Of a stretch of DNA of 64,000 nucleotides, positions 1 to 8,632 are shown piece after piece. The stretch is from a bacterium. GTDB taxonomy: Bacteria > Desulfobacterota > Binatia > DP-6. Each line of letters starts with the position of its first letter. Position 1 is the stretch's first letter. The notes under the pieces are model-generated. The model had not been told where the DNA came from and did no database searches. It worked only from the letters and a program-made list of their open reading frames with translations. A program made the translations under genes and the position numbers. The stretch spans positions 341,237-405,236 of the forward strand of contig JAHCID010000001.1 of NCBI GenBank assembly GCA_026129405.1, read 5' to 3'.

Positions 1-191
1 TCTTTCCCGACCTCGTCCCGGCGCTCGAGCCGGCGCACAGCCTGACGGTGTGGAACGCCGCCTCGAGCCCGCGCACCCTCGGCATCATGCTGCTGATCGC
101 CGCCATCGGCATGCCGGCAGTGCTGGCGTACACGGCGGCGGTGTACTGGACCTTCCGCGGCAAGGTCCGCCTCGACGACCACAGCTACTAG
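1..191 (+). CDS. cydB: Cytochrome bd ubiquinol oxidase subunit II, C-terminal end (partial)
   Basis: Only the last 62 codons are present, in the frame starting at base 3; the gene begins upstream of the window. The reading shows the conserved CydB tail: a Pro-Ala-(H/Y)-Ser-Leu-Thr segment, an N-A-A-S-S-P stretch before the last helix, one hydrophobic segment of about 20 residues, and the closing Y-W-T-F-R-G-K-V. CydB is the second subunit of the high-affinity quinol oxidase in the inner membrane, which reduces oxygen to water without pumping protons. cydA would be expected just upstream. No CydX-like small ORF follows; a hairpin region comes directly after the stop. Confidence 0.9.
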   Translation, partial: FPDLVPALEPAHSLTVWNAASSPRTLGIMLLIAAIGMPAVLAYTAAVYWTFRGKVRLDDHSY

Positions 192-192
192 T

Positions 193-254
193 GTCCCGCA
201 GACGAGAGCGGCGCCCCGACCACCCAGCAGGTCGAGGCGCCGCAGGAGCGGGAC
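193..254 (+). terminator. Nested hairpin directly after cydB, candidate terminator
   Basis: Three nested inverted repeats start two bases after the cydB stop: GTCCCGC/GCGGGAC (193-199 with 248-254), GCGGCGCC/GGCGCCGC (208-215 with 236-243) and CGACC/GGTCG (217-221 with 230-234). All arms match perfectly. No T-tract follows, so it may act as a GC-rich terminator or as a 3' stabilising structure rather than a classical intrinsic terminator. Confidence 0.55.
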
Positions 255-475
255 TCCATGGACCCCGCTTAGCACTCCGCGGCGATCTGGGAAGCCCCCT
301 CGCGTGCGCGTGCGGAACGCGCACCGCCGCTAGCTCCCGAGGGTCGAGGCGGCGGTGAGCACGCGGCGAACGATGGCCGTGCGATCGTCGTAGCTTGCCG
401 TGAACCCGAGTCTGGCCAGCTGCCCGAACGCCGCGCGCATGGCGTCCCCTGCGCATCGATGCGCTCGCGACGCAG
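255..475. other. Intergenic region between cydB and pgi
   Basis: No convincing gene. A perfect 14-base palindrome, GCGCATCGATGCGC, lies at 451-464, just past the pgi stop on the minus strand. A 36-codon minus-strand frame (440 down to 330) has a plausible protein-like composition but no recognised family and no clear ribosome binding site. It could be a decayed gene end. Confidence 0.4.
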
Positions 476-2116
476 CTAGCGGCCGATCCCCCCACGGCGC
501 GCCCGGTACCGCCGGATGAGCGCGTTCGTCGAGCCGTCGTGCGCGAGGTCCGGCGGCGGCGTGCTCTCCAGCTCGGGCACGATGCGCTGCGCCAGCACCT
601 TGCCCAGCTCGACGCCCCACTGGTCGAACGAGTCGATGTGCCAGATCGTGCCCTGGGTGAAGACGCTGTGCTCGTAGAGCGCGACCAGGGCGCCGAGCGT
701 CTTCGGGTCGAGACGGTCGGCGAGGATCGTCGTGGTGGGGCGGTTGCCCTCGAACGTGCGGTGCGGGACGAGCCAGTCGGCGGTGCCTTCGGCCTTCGCC
801 TGCTCGGGCGTCTTGCCGAACGCCAGCGCCTCGGCCTGCGCGAACACGTTGGCCATCAGCAGGTCGTGATGGCGGCCGAGCGGGTTCAGCGCCTGGCAGA
901 AGCCGATCAGGTCGCAGGGGATCAGCAGCGTCCCCTGGTGGATCAGCTGGTAGAACGAGTGCTGGCCGTTCGTGCCCGGCTCGCCCCAGTACACGGGGCC
1001 CGTGTCCCAGCCGACGCGCGTGCCGTCGAGGGTCACGTGCTTGCCGTTCGACTCCATCGTCAGCTGCTGGAGGTAGGCCGGGAAGCGCTTCAGGTACTGC
1101 TCGTAGGGCAGCACGGCGACCGTCTGCGCGCCGAAGAAGTTCCGATACCAGACGCCGAGGAGCCCCATCAGCACGGGCAGGTTCTGCGCGAACGGCGCGG
1201 TGCGGAAGTGCTCGTCCATGGCGCGGAAGCCGTCCAGCATCTCGCGAAAGCGGTCGGGGCCGACGGCGAGCATGGTCGACAGGCCGATCGCCGAGTCCAT
1301 CGAGTAGCGCCCGCCGACCCAGTCCCAGAAGCCGAACATGTTGGCGGTGTCGATGCCGAACTTCGACACCTCGGCGGCGTTGGTCGAGACGGCGACGAAG
1401 TGCTTCGCCACCGACGCCTCGTCCCGCAGCGCCCGCAGCGACCACTCTCGCGCCGTGTGCGCGTTGGTCATGGTCTCGAGCGTGGTGAACGTCTTCGACG
1501 AGATGACGAAGAGCGTCTCGGCCGGGTCGATGCCGCGGGTCGCTTCGGCGAAGTCGGTGCCGTCGACGTTGGAGACGAAGCGGCAGTCGAGCTCGGGCGT
1601 CGCGTAGTGGCGCAGCGCCTCGTAGGCCATGACCGGCCCCAGATCGGAGCCGCCGATGCCGACGTTGATCACGTGCCGGATGCGCCTGCCGGTGTGCCCG
1701 ATCCACGCGCCGCTGCGCACGCGGTCGGAGAACGCGGCCATGCGGGCCAGCACCGCGTGGACCTCGGGCACGACGTTCTTGCCGTCGACCTCGACGACCG
1801 CGTCCTTCGGGGCGCGCAGCGCCGTGTGCAGCACGGCGCGCTTTTCGGTGACGTTGATCTTCTCGCCCGAGAACATCGCGTCGATGCGGGCGCGGAGGCC
1901 GCAGGCGTCGGCGAGGGCCAGCAGGAGCGCCAGGGTCTCGTCGGTGACCCGGTGCTTCGAGTAGTCGCAGTAGAGCCCGGCGCCCTCGGCGACGAGCCGC
2001 TCGCCGCGGCCCGGATCGTCCGCGAAGAGCCGGCGCAGGTGGACGTCCCTCATGGACGCGTGATGGCGGACGAGCGCCTGCCACTCCGGGCGCTCGGTGA
2101 GCGGGGTCGCACCCAT
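476..2116 (-). CDS. pgi: Glucose-6-phosphate isomerase
   Basis: Interconverts glucose 6-phosphate and fructose 6-phosphate in the cytoplasm. At 546 residues it has the normal length of the long bacterial Pgi form. Visible signatures are the GIGGSDLGP sugar-phosphate loop (about 154-161), the SSKTFTT phosphate-binding segment (207-213), WVGGRYS (266-272), the catalytic Glu of MESNGK (355), the ring-opening His of GQHSFYQ (386) and the GVELGK Lys near the C-terminus. It is the last gene of a minus-strand run rpiA-tal-pgi; tal ends 15 bases upstream. With phosphoketolase and acetate kinase at 7.5-11 kb it would feed fructose 6-phosphate into a phosphoketolase shunt. Confidence 0.97.
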   Translation of the reverse strand: MGATPLTERPEWQALVRHHASMRDVHLRRLFADDPGRGERLVAEGAGLYCDYSKHRVTDETLALLLALADACGLRARIDAMFSGEKINVTEKRAVLHTALRAPKDAVVEVDGKNVVPEVHAVLARMAAFSDRVRSGAWIGHTGRRIRHVINVGIGGSDLGPVMAYEALRHYATPELDCRFVSNVDGTDFAEATRGIDPAETLFVISSKTFTTLETMTNAHTAREWSLRALRDEASVAKHFVAVSTNAAEVSKFGIDTANMFGFWDWVGGRYSMDSAIGLSTMLAVGPDRFREMLDGFRAMDEHFRTAPFAQNLPVLMGLLGVWYRNFFGAQTVAVLPYEQYLKRFPAYLQQLTMESNGKHVTLDGTRVGWDTGPVYWGEPGTNGQHSFYQLIHQGTLLIPCDLIGFCQALNPLGRHHDLLMANVFAQAEALAFGKTPEQAKAEGTADWLVPHRTFEGNRPTTTILADRLDPKTLGALVALYEHSVFTQGTIWHIDSFDQWGVELGKVLAQRIVPELESTPPPDLAHDGSTNALIRRYRARRGGIGR

Positions 2117-2131
2117 GATCGCGGGTCTCCT

Positions 2132-3226
2132 TCAGCCGGCGCGCTTGAGCGACTTGCTCTTCTCGACGAGGACCGCGAGCAGGTCCTCCCACGACTTCAC
2201 GAACGACTCCGCGCCTTCCTTCTGCAGGGTCGCCGCGAGCGCCTCGAGGTCGATGCCGGCGCGCGCGATGTCGTCGAGCACGTCCTCGGCGTCGCCGCCG
2301 TCGGCCGGAATCGTGCCGGGGACCTCGCCGTGGTCGGCGAAGGCCTGCAGCGTCTTCTCCGGCATCGTGTCGACGGTGTTCGGCGCCGCGAGGCCGGCGA
2401 CGTAGAGGATGTCGGAGGCCTTCGGATCTTTCGTCCCCGTGCTCGCGAACAGCAGGCGCTGCGGGCGGGCACCGACGTTGGCGAGGCGCAGCCAGCGGTC
2501 GCCGTTCAGGAGGTCGCGGTACGACTTGTAGATGCGCCGCCCCATCGCGACGCCGAGCTTGTCCTTCTTCTCGGCCGGCAGGGTCTTCGACGCCGCCACG
2601 TCCCAGCGGCTCACGAACACCGACGCCACCGACGCCACGTAGGGATCGAGCCCCTTGGCGACGCGCCGCTCGATGCCGCGCACGTAGGCGTAGGCGGCGG
2701 CGAGGTACTGCTCGCGCGAGAAGAGCAGCGTCACGTTCACCGGCACGCCGGCGAAGATCGCCTCTTCGATGGCCGGCAGGCCCTCGGGCGTCCCGGGAAT
2801 CTTGATGAACAGGTTCGGGCGGCCGGCGCGCTCGTGCAGGTCGAGCGCCGCGGCGACGGTGCTCTTCGTGTCGTACGCGAGCTTCGGCGACACCTCGAGC
2901 GACACCCATCCGTCGACGCCGTTGGTGCGCTCCCAGATCGGCTTGAAGAGATCCGCGGCGCGCGTGAGGTCGTCGAGCGCCAGGTCGAAGAAGAGGGCCT
3001 CGCCTTCCCGGCCCTTGGCGGCGCCGGCTTTGATCGCGTCGTCGTAGTCGGCGCTGCCCTTGATGGCGAGGTCGAAGATGGTCGGGTTCGAGGTGAGACC
3101 GGTGACCGACAGCTCGTCGATGTACTTCTGGAGGCCGCCGCCGTTCAGCAACGCGCGGGTGATGTTGTCGAGCCAGAGGCTCTGACCGGCGTCGTGCAGA
3201 CGCCGCGTGGGATTCGTCGCGCTCAT
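2132..3226 (-). CDS. tal: Transaldolase
   Basis: Moves a dihydroxyacetone unit between sugar phosphates in the non-oxidative pentose phosphate pathway. The 364-residue protein carries the family signature GLTSNPTIF (43-51) and the Schiff-base Lys142 in the IKIPGTPEG motif (141-149). The chosen ATG has a strong AGGAAGGAG sequence upstream; an in-frame extension 24 codons further up is rich in Arg and lacks such a site. The start overlaps the rpiA stop as TGATG, so the two are probably translationally coupled. The length and the IKIPGT motif fit the long transaldolase class found in actinobacteria and cyanobacteria rather than the short MipB-like class. Confidence 0.97.
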   Translation of the reverse strand: MSATNPTRRLHDAGQSLWLDNITRALLNGGGLQKYIDELSVTGLTSNPTIFDLAIKGSADYDDAIKAGAAKGREGEALFFDLALDDLTRAADLFKPIWERTNGVDGWVSLEVSPKLAYDTKSTVAAALDLHERAGRPNLFIKIPGTPEGLPAIEEAIFAGVPVNVTLLFSREQYLAAAYAYVRGIERRVAKGLDPYVASVASVFVSRWDVAASKTLPAEKKDKLGVAMGRRIYKSYRDLLNGDRWLRLANVGARPQRLLFASTGTKDPKASDILYVAGLAAPNTVDTMPEKTLQAFADHGEVPGTIPADGGDAEDVLDDIARAGIDLEALAATLQKEGAESFVKSWEDLLAVLVEKSKSLKRAG

Positions 3227-3963
3227 CAGCTGCTCCTTCCTGCGCCGGCTCGGCGCAGCGTCTCCACCCGGCCGTCGGCATGCCCGACCAGGACGCACTC
3301 GGCCGTGCCGAGGAAGAGTCCGGTGTCGACCACGCCGGGGATGGCCCGCAGCGCGGCGTCGAGCGCGCGCGCGGCCGGGCCGTCGGCGAGCGGCGACGCC
3401 GGGGTGACGTCGATCGTGAGGTTGCCGTTGTCGGTGATGAACGGGTCGGTGCCGCCGGCCTTCGGCCGGACGGTGGGCACGAGGTCGAGAGCGCGCATGC
3501 GACGCACGACCGGCCCGCGGCCGAGCGGAATCACCTCGACGGGAATGCGCCCGCGCTGGCCGAGACCGCGCACCAGCTTCTCGTCGCCGACCAGGATGAC
3601 CTGACGCTTCGAGGCGGCGGCGACGATGCGCTCGCGCACCAGCGCGCCGCCCCAGCCCTTCACGAGGTCGAGGTTCGGCGCGACCTCGTCGGCCCCGTCG
3701 AAGGTGACGTCGAGCTCCGACTCCTCGTCGAGCTCGACGAGCGGGATGCCGAGCTCGCGGGCCTGGCGAGCCGACGCCTCCGAGGTGGGCACGCCCGTCA
3801 CCCGCAGGCCCTCGCGTACGCGGGTGCCGAGGCGGTCGATGAAGGTGGCGGCCGCACGTCCCGTGCCGAGCCCGAGGCGCGCGCCGTCGACCACCATGTC
3901 GAGCGCCGCCGCCGCGATGGCGGCGAGCGCCGCGGGATTCGGCGAGATCGCGTCGGACCGCAC
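3226..3963 (-). CDS. rpiA: Ribose-5-phosphate isomerase A
   Basis: Interconverts ribose 5-phosphate and ribulose 5-phosphate. Recognised by GLGTG (31-35), the FDGADEV loop (89-94) with its catalytic Asp, and KGWGGALVRE (102-111) with the general-base Glu. About 245 residues from a GTG start, slightly longer than typical RpiA. The start is uncertain: the GTG has a GGGAGG sequence touching it, closer than usual, but no ATG lies early enough to keep the N-terminal helix. First gene of the rpiA-tal-pgi run; its stop shares a base with the tal start. Confidence 0.92.
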   Translation of the reverse strand: MRSDAISPNPAALAAIAAAALDMVVDGARLGLGTGRAAATFIDRLGTRVREGLRVTGVPTSEASARQARELGIPLVELDEESELDVTFDGADEVAPNLDLVKGWGGALVRERIVAAASKRQVILVGDEKLVRGLGQRGRIPVEVIPLGRGPVVRRMRALDLVPTVRPKAGGTDPFITDNGNLTIDVTPASPLADGPAARALDAALRAIPGVVDTGLFLGTAECVLVGHADGRVETLRRAGAGRSS

Positions 3964-4051
3964 CCTCCCGTCATTTCGCGATGTCGGGCCCGGGTCAATG
4001 CAGGACCGCTCCGGTGGCCCTCGGAACCCGACTCGGCTACTCGGGGCGCGG

Positions 4052-4813
4052 ATGAACCCCCTCTTGGTGGGCTTGATGGTGTCCGCATGCGCGCTCGCCG
4101 GCGCGCTCGGCGGCATGTGGCTGCGCACGGTCCTGCCGGCACACCATCTCGACGGTGAGACGCGCGACACGGTGAAGGTCGGCATCGGCCTGGTCGCGAC
4201 GATGACGGCGCTCGTGCTGGGACTCATCACCGCGTCGGCGAAGAGCTCGTTCGACGGCGTCGACGCAGCGGTGAAGGAAGCGGCGCTCAACGTCCTGTCG
4301 CTCGACCGCATGCTCGCCCGCTACGGCCCCGAAACGGCGCCGCTGCGGGCGACGCTGAAGGAGGCTCTCGATCACCGCATCGCGATGATCTGGCCCCAGA
4401 ACGGCGCACAGGCACCGCAGCTCGACGTGTCGGAGGGTGCGACCCGGGTCGAAGCCCTCGCGAGCGCCCTGCACGCCCTGCAGCCGGCGAACGAGGGACA
4501 GCGCTACCTCCAGGCGCGGGCGGAGGACATCGCCGAGCAGCTGCTGAAGACCCGCTGGCTGGTCTCGGCGAGCGCCGCCAGCTCGGTGCCGGGTCCCTTC
4601 CTCGGCATCCTGCTCTTCTGGCTGACCATCACGTTCGCCAGCTTCGGCCTGTTCGCGCCGCGCCACGCGACCGTCGTCGTCGTGCTCGTCGTCTGTGCGA
4701 TGTCCGTGGGCGGCGCGGTATTCCTGGTGCTGGAGATGGACCAGCCGTTCCAGGGCCTCCTCAAGGTATCGCCGGACCCCCTGCGCTATGCGGCGGCGCA
4801 GCTCGGGAAGTAG
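4052..4813 (+). CDS. DUF4239-type integral membrane protein
   Basis: A 253-residue protein with an N-terminal membrane segment (about 3-24), a second soon after (44-64), a soluble central part of some 110 residues, and two closing membrane segments. The two-plus-two arrangement with the VGIGLVATMTALVLGLI segment matches DUF4239 proteins, whose biochemical role is unknown. It stands alone on the plus strand, divergent from rpiA with about 90 bases between them, so each has its own promoter. Product identity is by overall architecture; no catalytic residues are evident. Confidence 0.8.
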   Translation: MNPLLVGLMVSACALAGALGGMWLRTVLPAHHLDGETRDTVKVGIGLVATMTALVLGLITASAKSSFDGVDAAVKEAALNVLSLDRMLARYGPETAPLRATLKEALDHRIAMIWPQNGAQAPQLDVSEGATRVEALASALHALQPANEGQRYLQARAEDIAEQLLKTRWLVSASAASSVPGPFLGILLFWLTITFASFGLFAPRHATVVVVLVVCAMSVGGAVFLVLEMDQPFQGLLKVSPDPLRYAAAQLGK

Positions 4814-4874
4814 CGCTGCCGCCGGGCCCGTTCCCTGGTCTGCGCCGCCGCACGCGTGCTAGGCGCTCGCCCGC

Positions 4875-6182
4875 ATGCTGTCGATCCGCGGCGCCGAAGA
4901 GCGGCGCGACGCGCACCGCGCGGTCGCCGCGACGTACCCCTCGTGGCGCGATTTCGTCGACGCGGCGCTCTTCGCGCCGTCGTGGGGCTACTACGCGACG
5001 GGCGCGATCCGCTTCGGCGAGGGCGGGCACTACGACACCTACCCGATCGCGCTCTCGCCGGTGTTCGGCGAGATCGTCGCGGCACGCGCGTTCCGCCAGT
5101 GGGAGCGCTGCGGGCGTCCGGCGCGATTCGACGTCTGCGAGCTGGGCGCCGGCAACGGGCAGCTCTGCCTCGACGTCGTCGTGACCGTGGCACGGCGCGC
5201 CGGCGAGTCGACCGCCTGGCGCGCCTTCGACCGCGGGTTCCGCTACCGCGTCGTCGAGCGCAGCCCGGCGCTGGCCGAGCGCCAGCGCGCGAAGCTGGGG
5301 TCGCTGGCGGCGCGCGTCGACTGGCGGGTCGCCGATCCGTCGGCCGGCGACGCCCGCCTGCCGCGTCCCCGCGACGCGGGGCTGGTGGTCGCCAACGAGG
5401 TGCTCGATTGCCTCGCGCACCACCGCATCGTGCGTCCCGCCGGCGCGCCGCCCGCGGTGACGTTCGTCGTGCCGCGCCTGGGCGGGCGGCCGCTGCCCGC
5501 GCGCGGCCTCGACGACGTCATGGCGGATCCGCGCCGGCGCGGGCGCGTGCGCTTCCACGAGGTCGATCTGCCGCTCGACGTCGTGCCCGGCCTCGCCGCC
5601 TTCTGCGACGCCTTCGTGCCGGAGCTGCGCGCGGGTCGCGGCGCGCGGCCGCCCTACTTCGCAGCGCCGGAGATCCCGCGGCTGGTCGCCAACGTCGGCC
5701 GCCTCTACCGGCGCAGCGAGATGCTGTGGATCGACTACGGCGACACGCGGGCCTTTCACCTGCGGGCGCCGGAGCGGCGCAAGGTGTTCGCCGGACCGCC
5801 GCGCTCGCGGCACGGCGTATACGACCGTCCCGGCGAGGACGACGTGACCTTCATGGTCGACTTCACGGTCGCGACCGACGCCGCGAAGGAGGCGGGGCTG
5901 CGCGTCGTCGACCATGGCCCGCAGGGCCGCCTGCTGCGCGGCACGAGGCTGCGCCTGCCTGCCGCCGCGACGGCGGATCGCATCCTCGCCTACCGCGCCG
6001 TCGAGTGGATGCTGGGGCTCGTGTCGCCGGCGCCGGAGCGCGCCTGGCGCCAGGGCAGCCTCACGTGGTCGGGCGGCCGGGCGCGCGGCGGGCGGCTGCG
6101 GGCGAGCGTCGCGCGCGACCTCGCGACCTTCGTGGGCCGGCGGCGGAGCACGTTCCAGGTGCTGGTGCTGCGCCGCGGGTAG
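4875..6182 (+). CDS. MidA/NDUFAF7-type SAM-dependent methyltransferase
   Basis: A 435-residue protein of the PF02636 family. Near the N-terminus is the SWGYYATG segment and at residues 89-96 the SAM-binding ELGAGNGQ; VVANEVLDCLAHHR corresponds to the NE(L/V)LDAxPxxR segment of the family, here with changed residues. The mitochondrial relative NDUFAF7 dimethylates an arginine of complex I subunit NDUFS2; the bacterial substrate is not known from the sequence. It ends four bases before the convergent S1 gene. Confidence 0.87.
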   Translation: MLSIRGAEERRDAHRAVAATYPSWRDFVDAALFAPSWGYYATGAIRFGEGGHYDTYPIALSPVFGEIVAARAFRQWERCGRPARFDVCELGAGNGQLCLDVVVTVARRAGESTAWRAFDRGFRYRVVERSPALAERQRAKLGSLAARVDWRVADPSAGDARLPRPRDAGLVVANEVLDCLAHHRIVRPAGAPPAVTFVVPRLGGRPLPARGLDDVMADPRRRGRVRFHEVDLPLDVVPGLAAFCDAFVPELRAGRGARPPYFAAPEIPRLVANVGRLYRRSEMLWIDYGDTRAFHLRAPERRKVFAGPPRSRHGVYDRPGEDDVTFMVDFTVATDAAKEAGLRVVDHGPQGRLLRGTRLRLPAAATADRILAYRAVEWMLGLVSPAPERAWRQGSLTWSGGRARGGRLRASVARDLATFVGRRRSTFQVLVLRRG

Positions 6183-6186
6183 ACGG

Positions 6187-7410
6187 TCAGCCCTTCGGCT
6201 TCTGCCCCTTGCCGGCGCCCGAGAGGAGGTCGGCGAAGGTCCCGAGCCCGCCGCGCGACTCGCCCTTGGCGAGATGTGCCTCGGTCTCGCGCCGCTCCTC
6301 GGCCTCGGCCGCGTCCTGCGCCTGGCGCGCGCGCTCGACCATCGAGAGACCGATGCGGCGCTTCGCAGGATCGATCTCGACGACGGTGACGTCGACCGTG
6401 TCGCCGGCCGTCACCGCCTGCCGCGCGTGCGCGATGCGGCGATCGAGCGCCATGCGCGAGACGTGCACGAGGCCGTTGAGCCCCGGCTCCAGCTCGACGA
6501 AGGCGCCGAACTGCTCGAGCCGGCGGACGACGCCGCGCACGTGCGCGCCGACCGGATAGCGCTCGGCGGCCGTGCGCCACGGATCGGGCGCCAGCGCGCG
6601 CAGCGAGAGGCCGATGCGCCCCTTGCCGTCGGCGCCGCGCTCGATCTTCACGACCTTGGCCTCGACGCGCTGGCCGACCTGGAGCACGTCGGCGACGTTC
6701 TCGACGCGCGTGTGCCCGAGCTCGCTCACGTGGATCAGCCCGTCGACGCCGCCGATGTCGACGAAGGCGCCGAAGTCGCGCACCGACGTGACCGTGCCGG
6801 TGACGACCGCGCCCTCGCGCAGCTCGGCCCAGGTCGCCGCGCCGCGTGCCTCGGCTTCCTCTTCGAGCAGCTGGCGGCGCGAGACGACGACGTTGCGCCC
6901 GCCGCCCTCGAGCTTGGTGATGCGGAACGCGAAGCGCTGCCCGACGTACTGCGACGCCTCGCCGCGCCGCCGGTCGATCTGCGACGCCGGACAGAACGCG
7001 CGCACGGTGCCGATCTGCACGTCGAACCCGCCCTTGTTCTCGCCGCTCACCAGGCCCTCGACGGGGATGCCGGCGACGAACGCCTGCTCCAGCTCGCCCG
7101 GGACGTGGCCGCCCCGCCCGGCGACGCGCTTCAGCTTGATCTCGCCGCTGCGCCCGCCGTCGTCGACGACCGTGGCCTCGATCTCGTCGCCCACCGCGAT
7201 GCCGACCTCGCCGCTGGTCGGGTCGCGGAACTCGTTCACGTCGATGCCGGCCTCGTGCTTGCCGCCGATCGCCACGAACGCCGTCGACGCCCCCACCGCG
7301 ATCACCCGGCCGCGCACCACGTCGCCGGTGCTGATCTTCTTCTCGCGCCGGGCCCCCTGCTCGCTGGCGGCGAGGAGCGCGGCGAAATCCTCGTCGTCGG
7401 ACTGCGCCAT
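6187..7410 (-). CDS. S1 RNA-binding domain protein (ribosomal protein S1-like)
   Basis: A 407-residue protein with four S1-type OB-fold repeats, at about 27-97, 108-180, 198-270 and 286-358. The third has the DFGAFVDIGGVDGLIHVSEL consensus and the fourth FGAFVELEPGLNGLVHVSRM. The C-terminal 45 residues are charged and then Gly/Lys-rich. Full-length ribosomal S1 has six repeats, so this is either a four-repeat S1 as in some bacteria or a second S1-like translation factor. Its role would be binding mRNA at the 30S subunit or RNA processing. Single gene on the minus strand. Confidence 0.9.
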   Translation of the reverse strand: MAQSDDEDFAALLAASEQGARREKKISTGDVVRGRVIAVGASTAFVAIGGKHEAGIDVNEFRDPTSGEVGIAVGDEIEATVVDDGGRSGEIKLKRVAGRGGHVPGELEQAFVAGIPVEGLVSGENKGGFDVQIGTVRAFCPASQIDRRRGEASQYVGQRFAFRITKLEGGGRNVVVSRRQLLEEEAEARGAATWAELREGAVVTGTVTSVRDFGAFVDIGGVDGLIHVSELGHTRVENVADVLQVGQRVEAKVVKIERGADGKGRIGLSLRALAPDPWRTAAERYPVGAHVRGVVRRLEQFGAFVELEPGLNGLVHVSRMALDRRIAHARQAVTAGDTVDVTVVEIDPAKRRIGLSMVERARQAQDAAEAEERRETEAHLAKGESRGGLGTFADLLSGAGKGQKPKG

Positions 7411-7464
7411 CCGGCCGTTATGCCCGGTCCGGCGAGGCTTGGCGACGCCGCGCGGTCCCTGCGC

Positions 7465-8628
7465 TCACGCCGCCGCGAGGACGGCGTGCGTGTGGCGGGC
7501 GATCATGCGGTCTTCGTCGGTGGGCACGATGCGCACCGCACACGAACGGCCGGGCAGCGAGATCGTCGGCGCGTGCGACGCGTTGCGGGCGGCGTCGAGC
7601 TCGACGCCGAGGTGCTCGAGCCCGGCGCAGATGCCGGCGCGGATGTCCGCGCCGCGCTCGCCGATGCCGCCGGTGAAGACCAGGGTGTCGAGCCCGCCCA
7701 GCGACGCCGCCATCGCGCCGACGTGCTTGCGCGCGATCCAGCAGAAGAGGTCCACCGCCTCCGCCGCGGCGACGGACGTCGCGCGGGCCGCGAGCAACGC
7801 CTGCATGTCGGCCGTCGTGCCGGACACCCCGGCGAGGCCGGACTCGTGGTCGACGAGGCGGGCGAGCGCCTCGGCGCCGGCGTCGTGCGCCCGCATCCAG
7901 TGGACGAGCGCGCCGGGATCGAGGTCGCCGGTGCGCGTGCCCATCATGAGTCCGCCGGTCGGCGTCAGCCCCATCGTGGTGTCGACCGGCTTGCCGTCGC
8001 GGACCGCCGCCAGGCTCGCGCCGTTGCCGAGGTGCGCCATGACGAGGCGCCCCGCCGCCGCGCCCCCCACCCGCTCGCACACGTACTCGTACGAGAGCCC
8101 GTGGAAGCCGTAGCGACGGATGCCGGCGTCGTGCGCCGCGCGCGGCAGCGGCAGGCGGCGGGCGACGTCGGGCATGCCGCGGTGAAAGGCGGTGTCGAAG
8201 CACACGACCTGCGGCAGCGCCGGCGCGCGCGCCGCCACCGCCTCGATGGACGCGATCTCCGCCGGCAGGTGCAGCGGTGCGAAGGAGACGAGCCGGCGCA
8301 GCGTCGCGAGGAGCCCGTCGTCGACGCGCGTCGGCGCCCCGAGGTCGGGGCCGCCGTGCACCAGGCGGTGGCCGACCGCCTCGGGAGCGGCGAAGCCGTG
8401 CTCCGTGAAGGCGTCGGCGACCAGCGGTACGGCCGCCGCCGGATCGCGGGCGACGACCGCCGCGTCGGCGATCCGCACGCCGCCGCCGTCGCGCAGGCGC
8501 AGCGTCGCCGCCGCGATGCCGAGGCCGCTCACGGTCGCGTCGGCGAGACGAACCTCGCCATGCGCGTCGATCTCCCAGAGCGCCGCCTTCAGCGACGACG
8601 AGCCGCCGTTCAGCGACAGGACGCGCAC
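7465..8628 (-). CDS. ackA: Acetate kinase
   Basis: Converts acetyl phosphate plus ADP to acetate plus ATP. The 387-residue protein has the N-terminal LNGGSSSLK signature (5-13), the APLHLP segment, FDTAFHR, HLGNGAS and the GLMMGTRTGDLDP nucleotide-binding region, so all main active-site elements are present. It starts four bases after the phosphoketolase stop and is surely co-transcribed with it. Phosphoketolase makes acetyl phosphate and this enzyme harvests it as ATP. Confidence 0.97.
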   Translation of the reverse strand: MRVLSLNGGSSSLKAALWEIDAHGEVRLADATVSGLGIAAATLRLRDGGGVRIADAAVVARDPAAAVPLVADAFTEHGFAAPEAVGHRLVHGGPDLGAPTRVDDGLLATLRRLVSFAPLHLPAEIASIEAVAARAPALPQVVCFDTAFHRGMPDVARRLPLPRAAHDAGIRRYGFHGLSYEYVCERVGGAAAGRLVMAHLGNGASLAAVRDGKPVDTTMGLTPTGGLMMGTRTGDLDPGALVHWMRAHDAGAEALARLVDHESGLAGVSGTTADMQALLAARATSVAAAEAVDLFCWIARKHVGAMAASLGGLDTLVFTGGIGERGADIRAGICAGLEHLGVELDAARNASHAPTISLPGRSCAVRIVPTDEDRMIARHTHAVLAAA

Positions 8629-8632
8629 ACGC

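Noticed and set aside
330-440. A 36-codon minus-strand ORF between cydB and pgi
   Set aside because: Protein-like composition but no family match, weak translation signals and very short; mentioned only in the intergenic entry.
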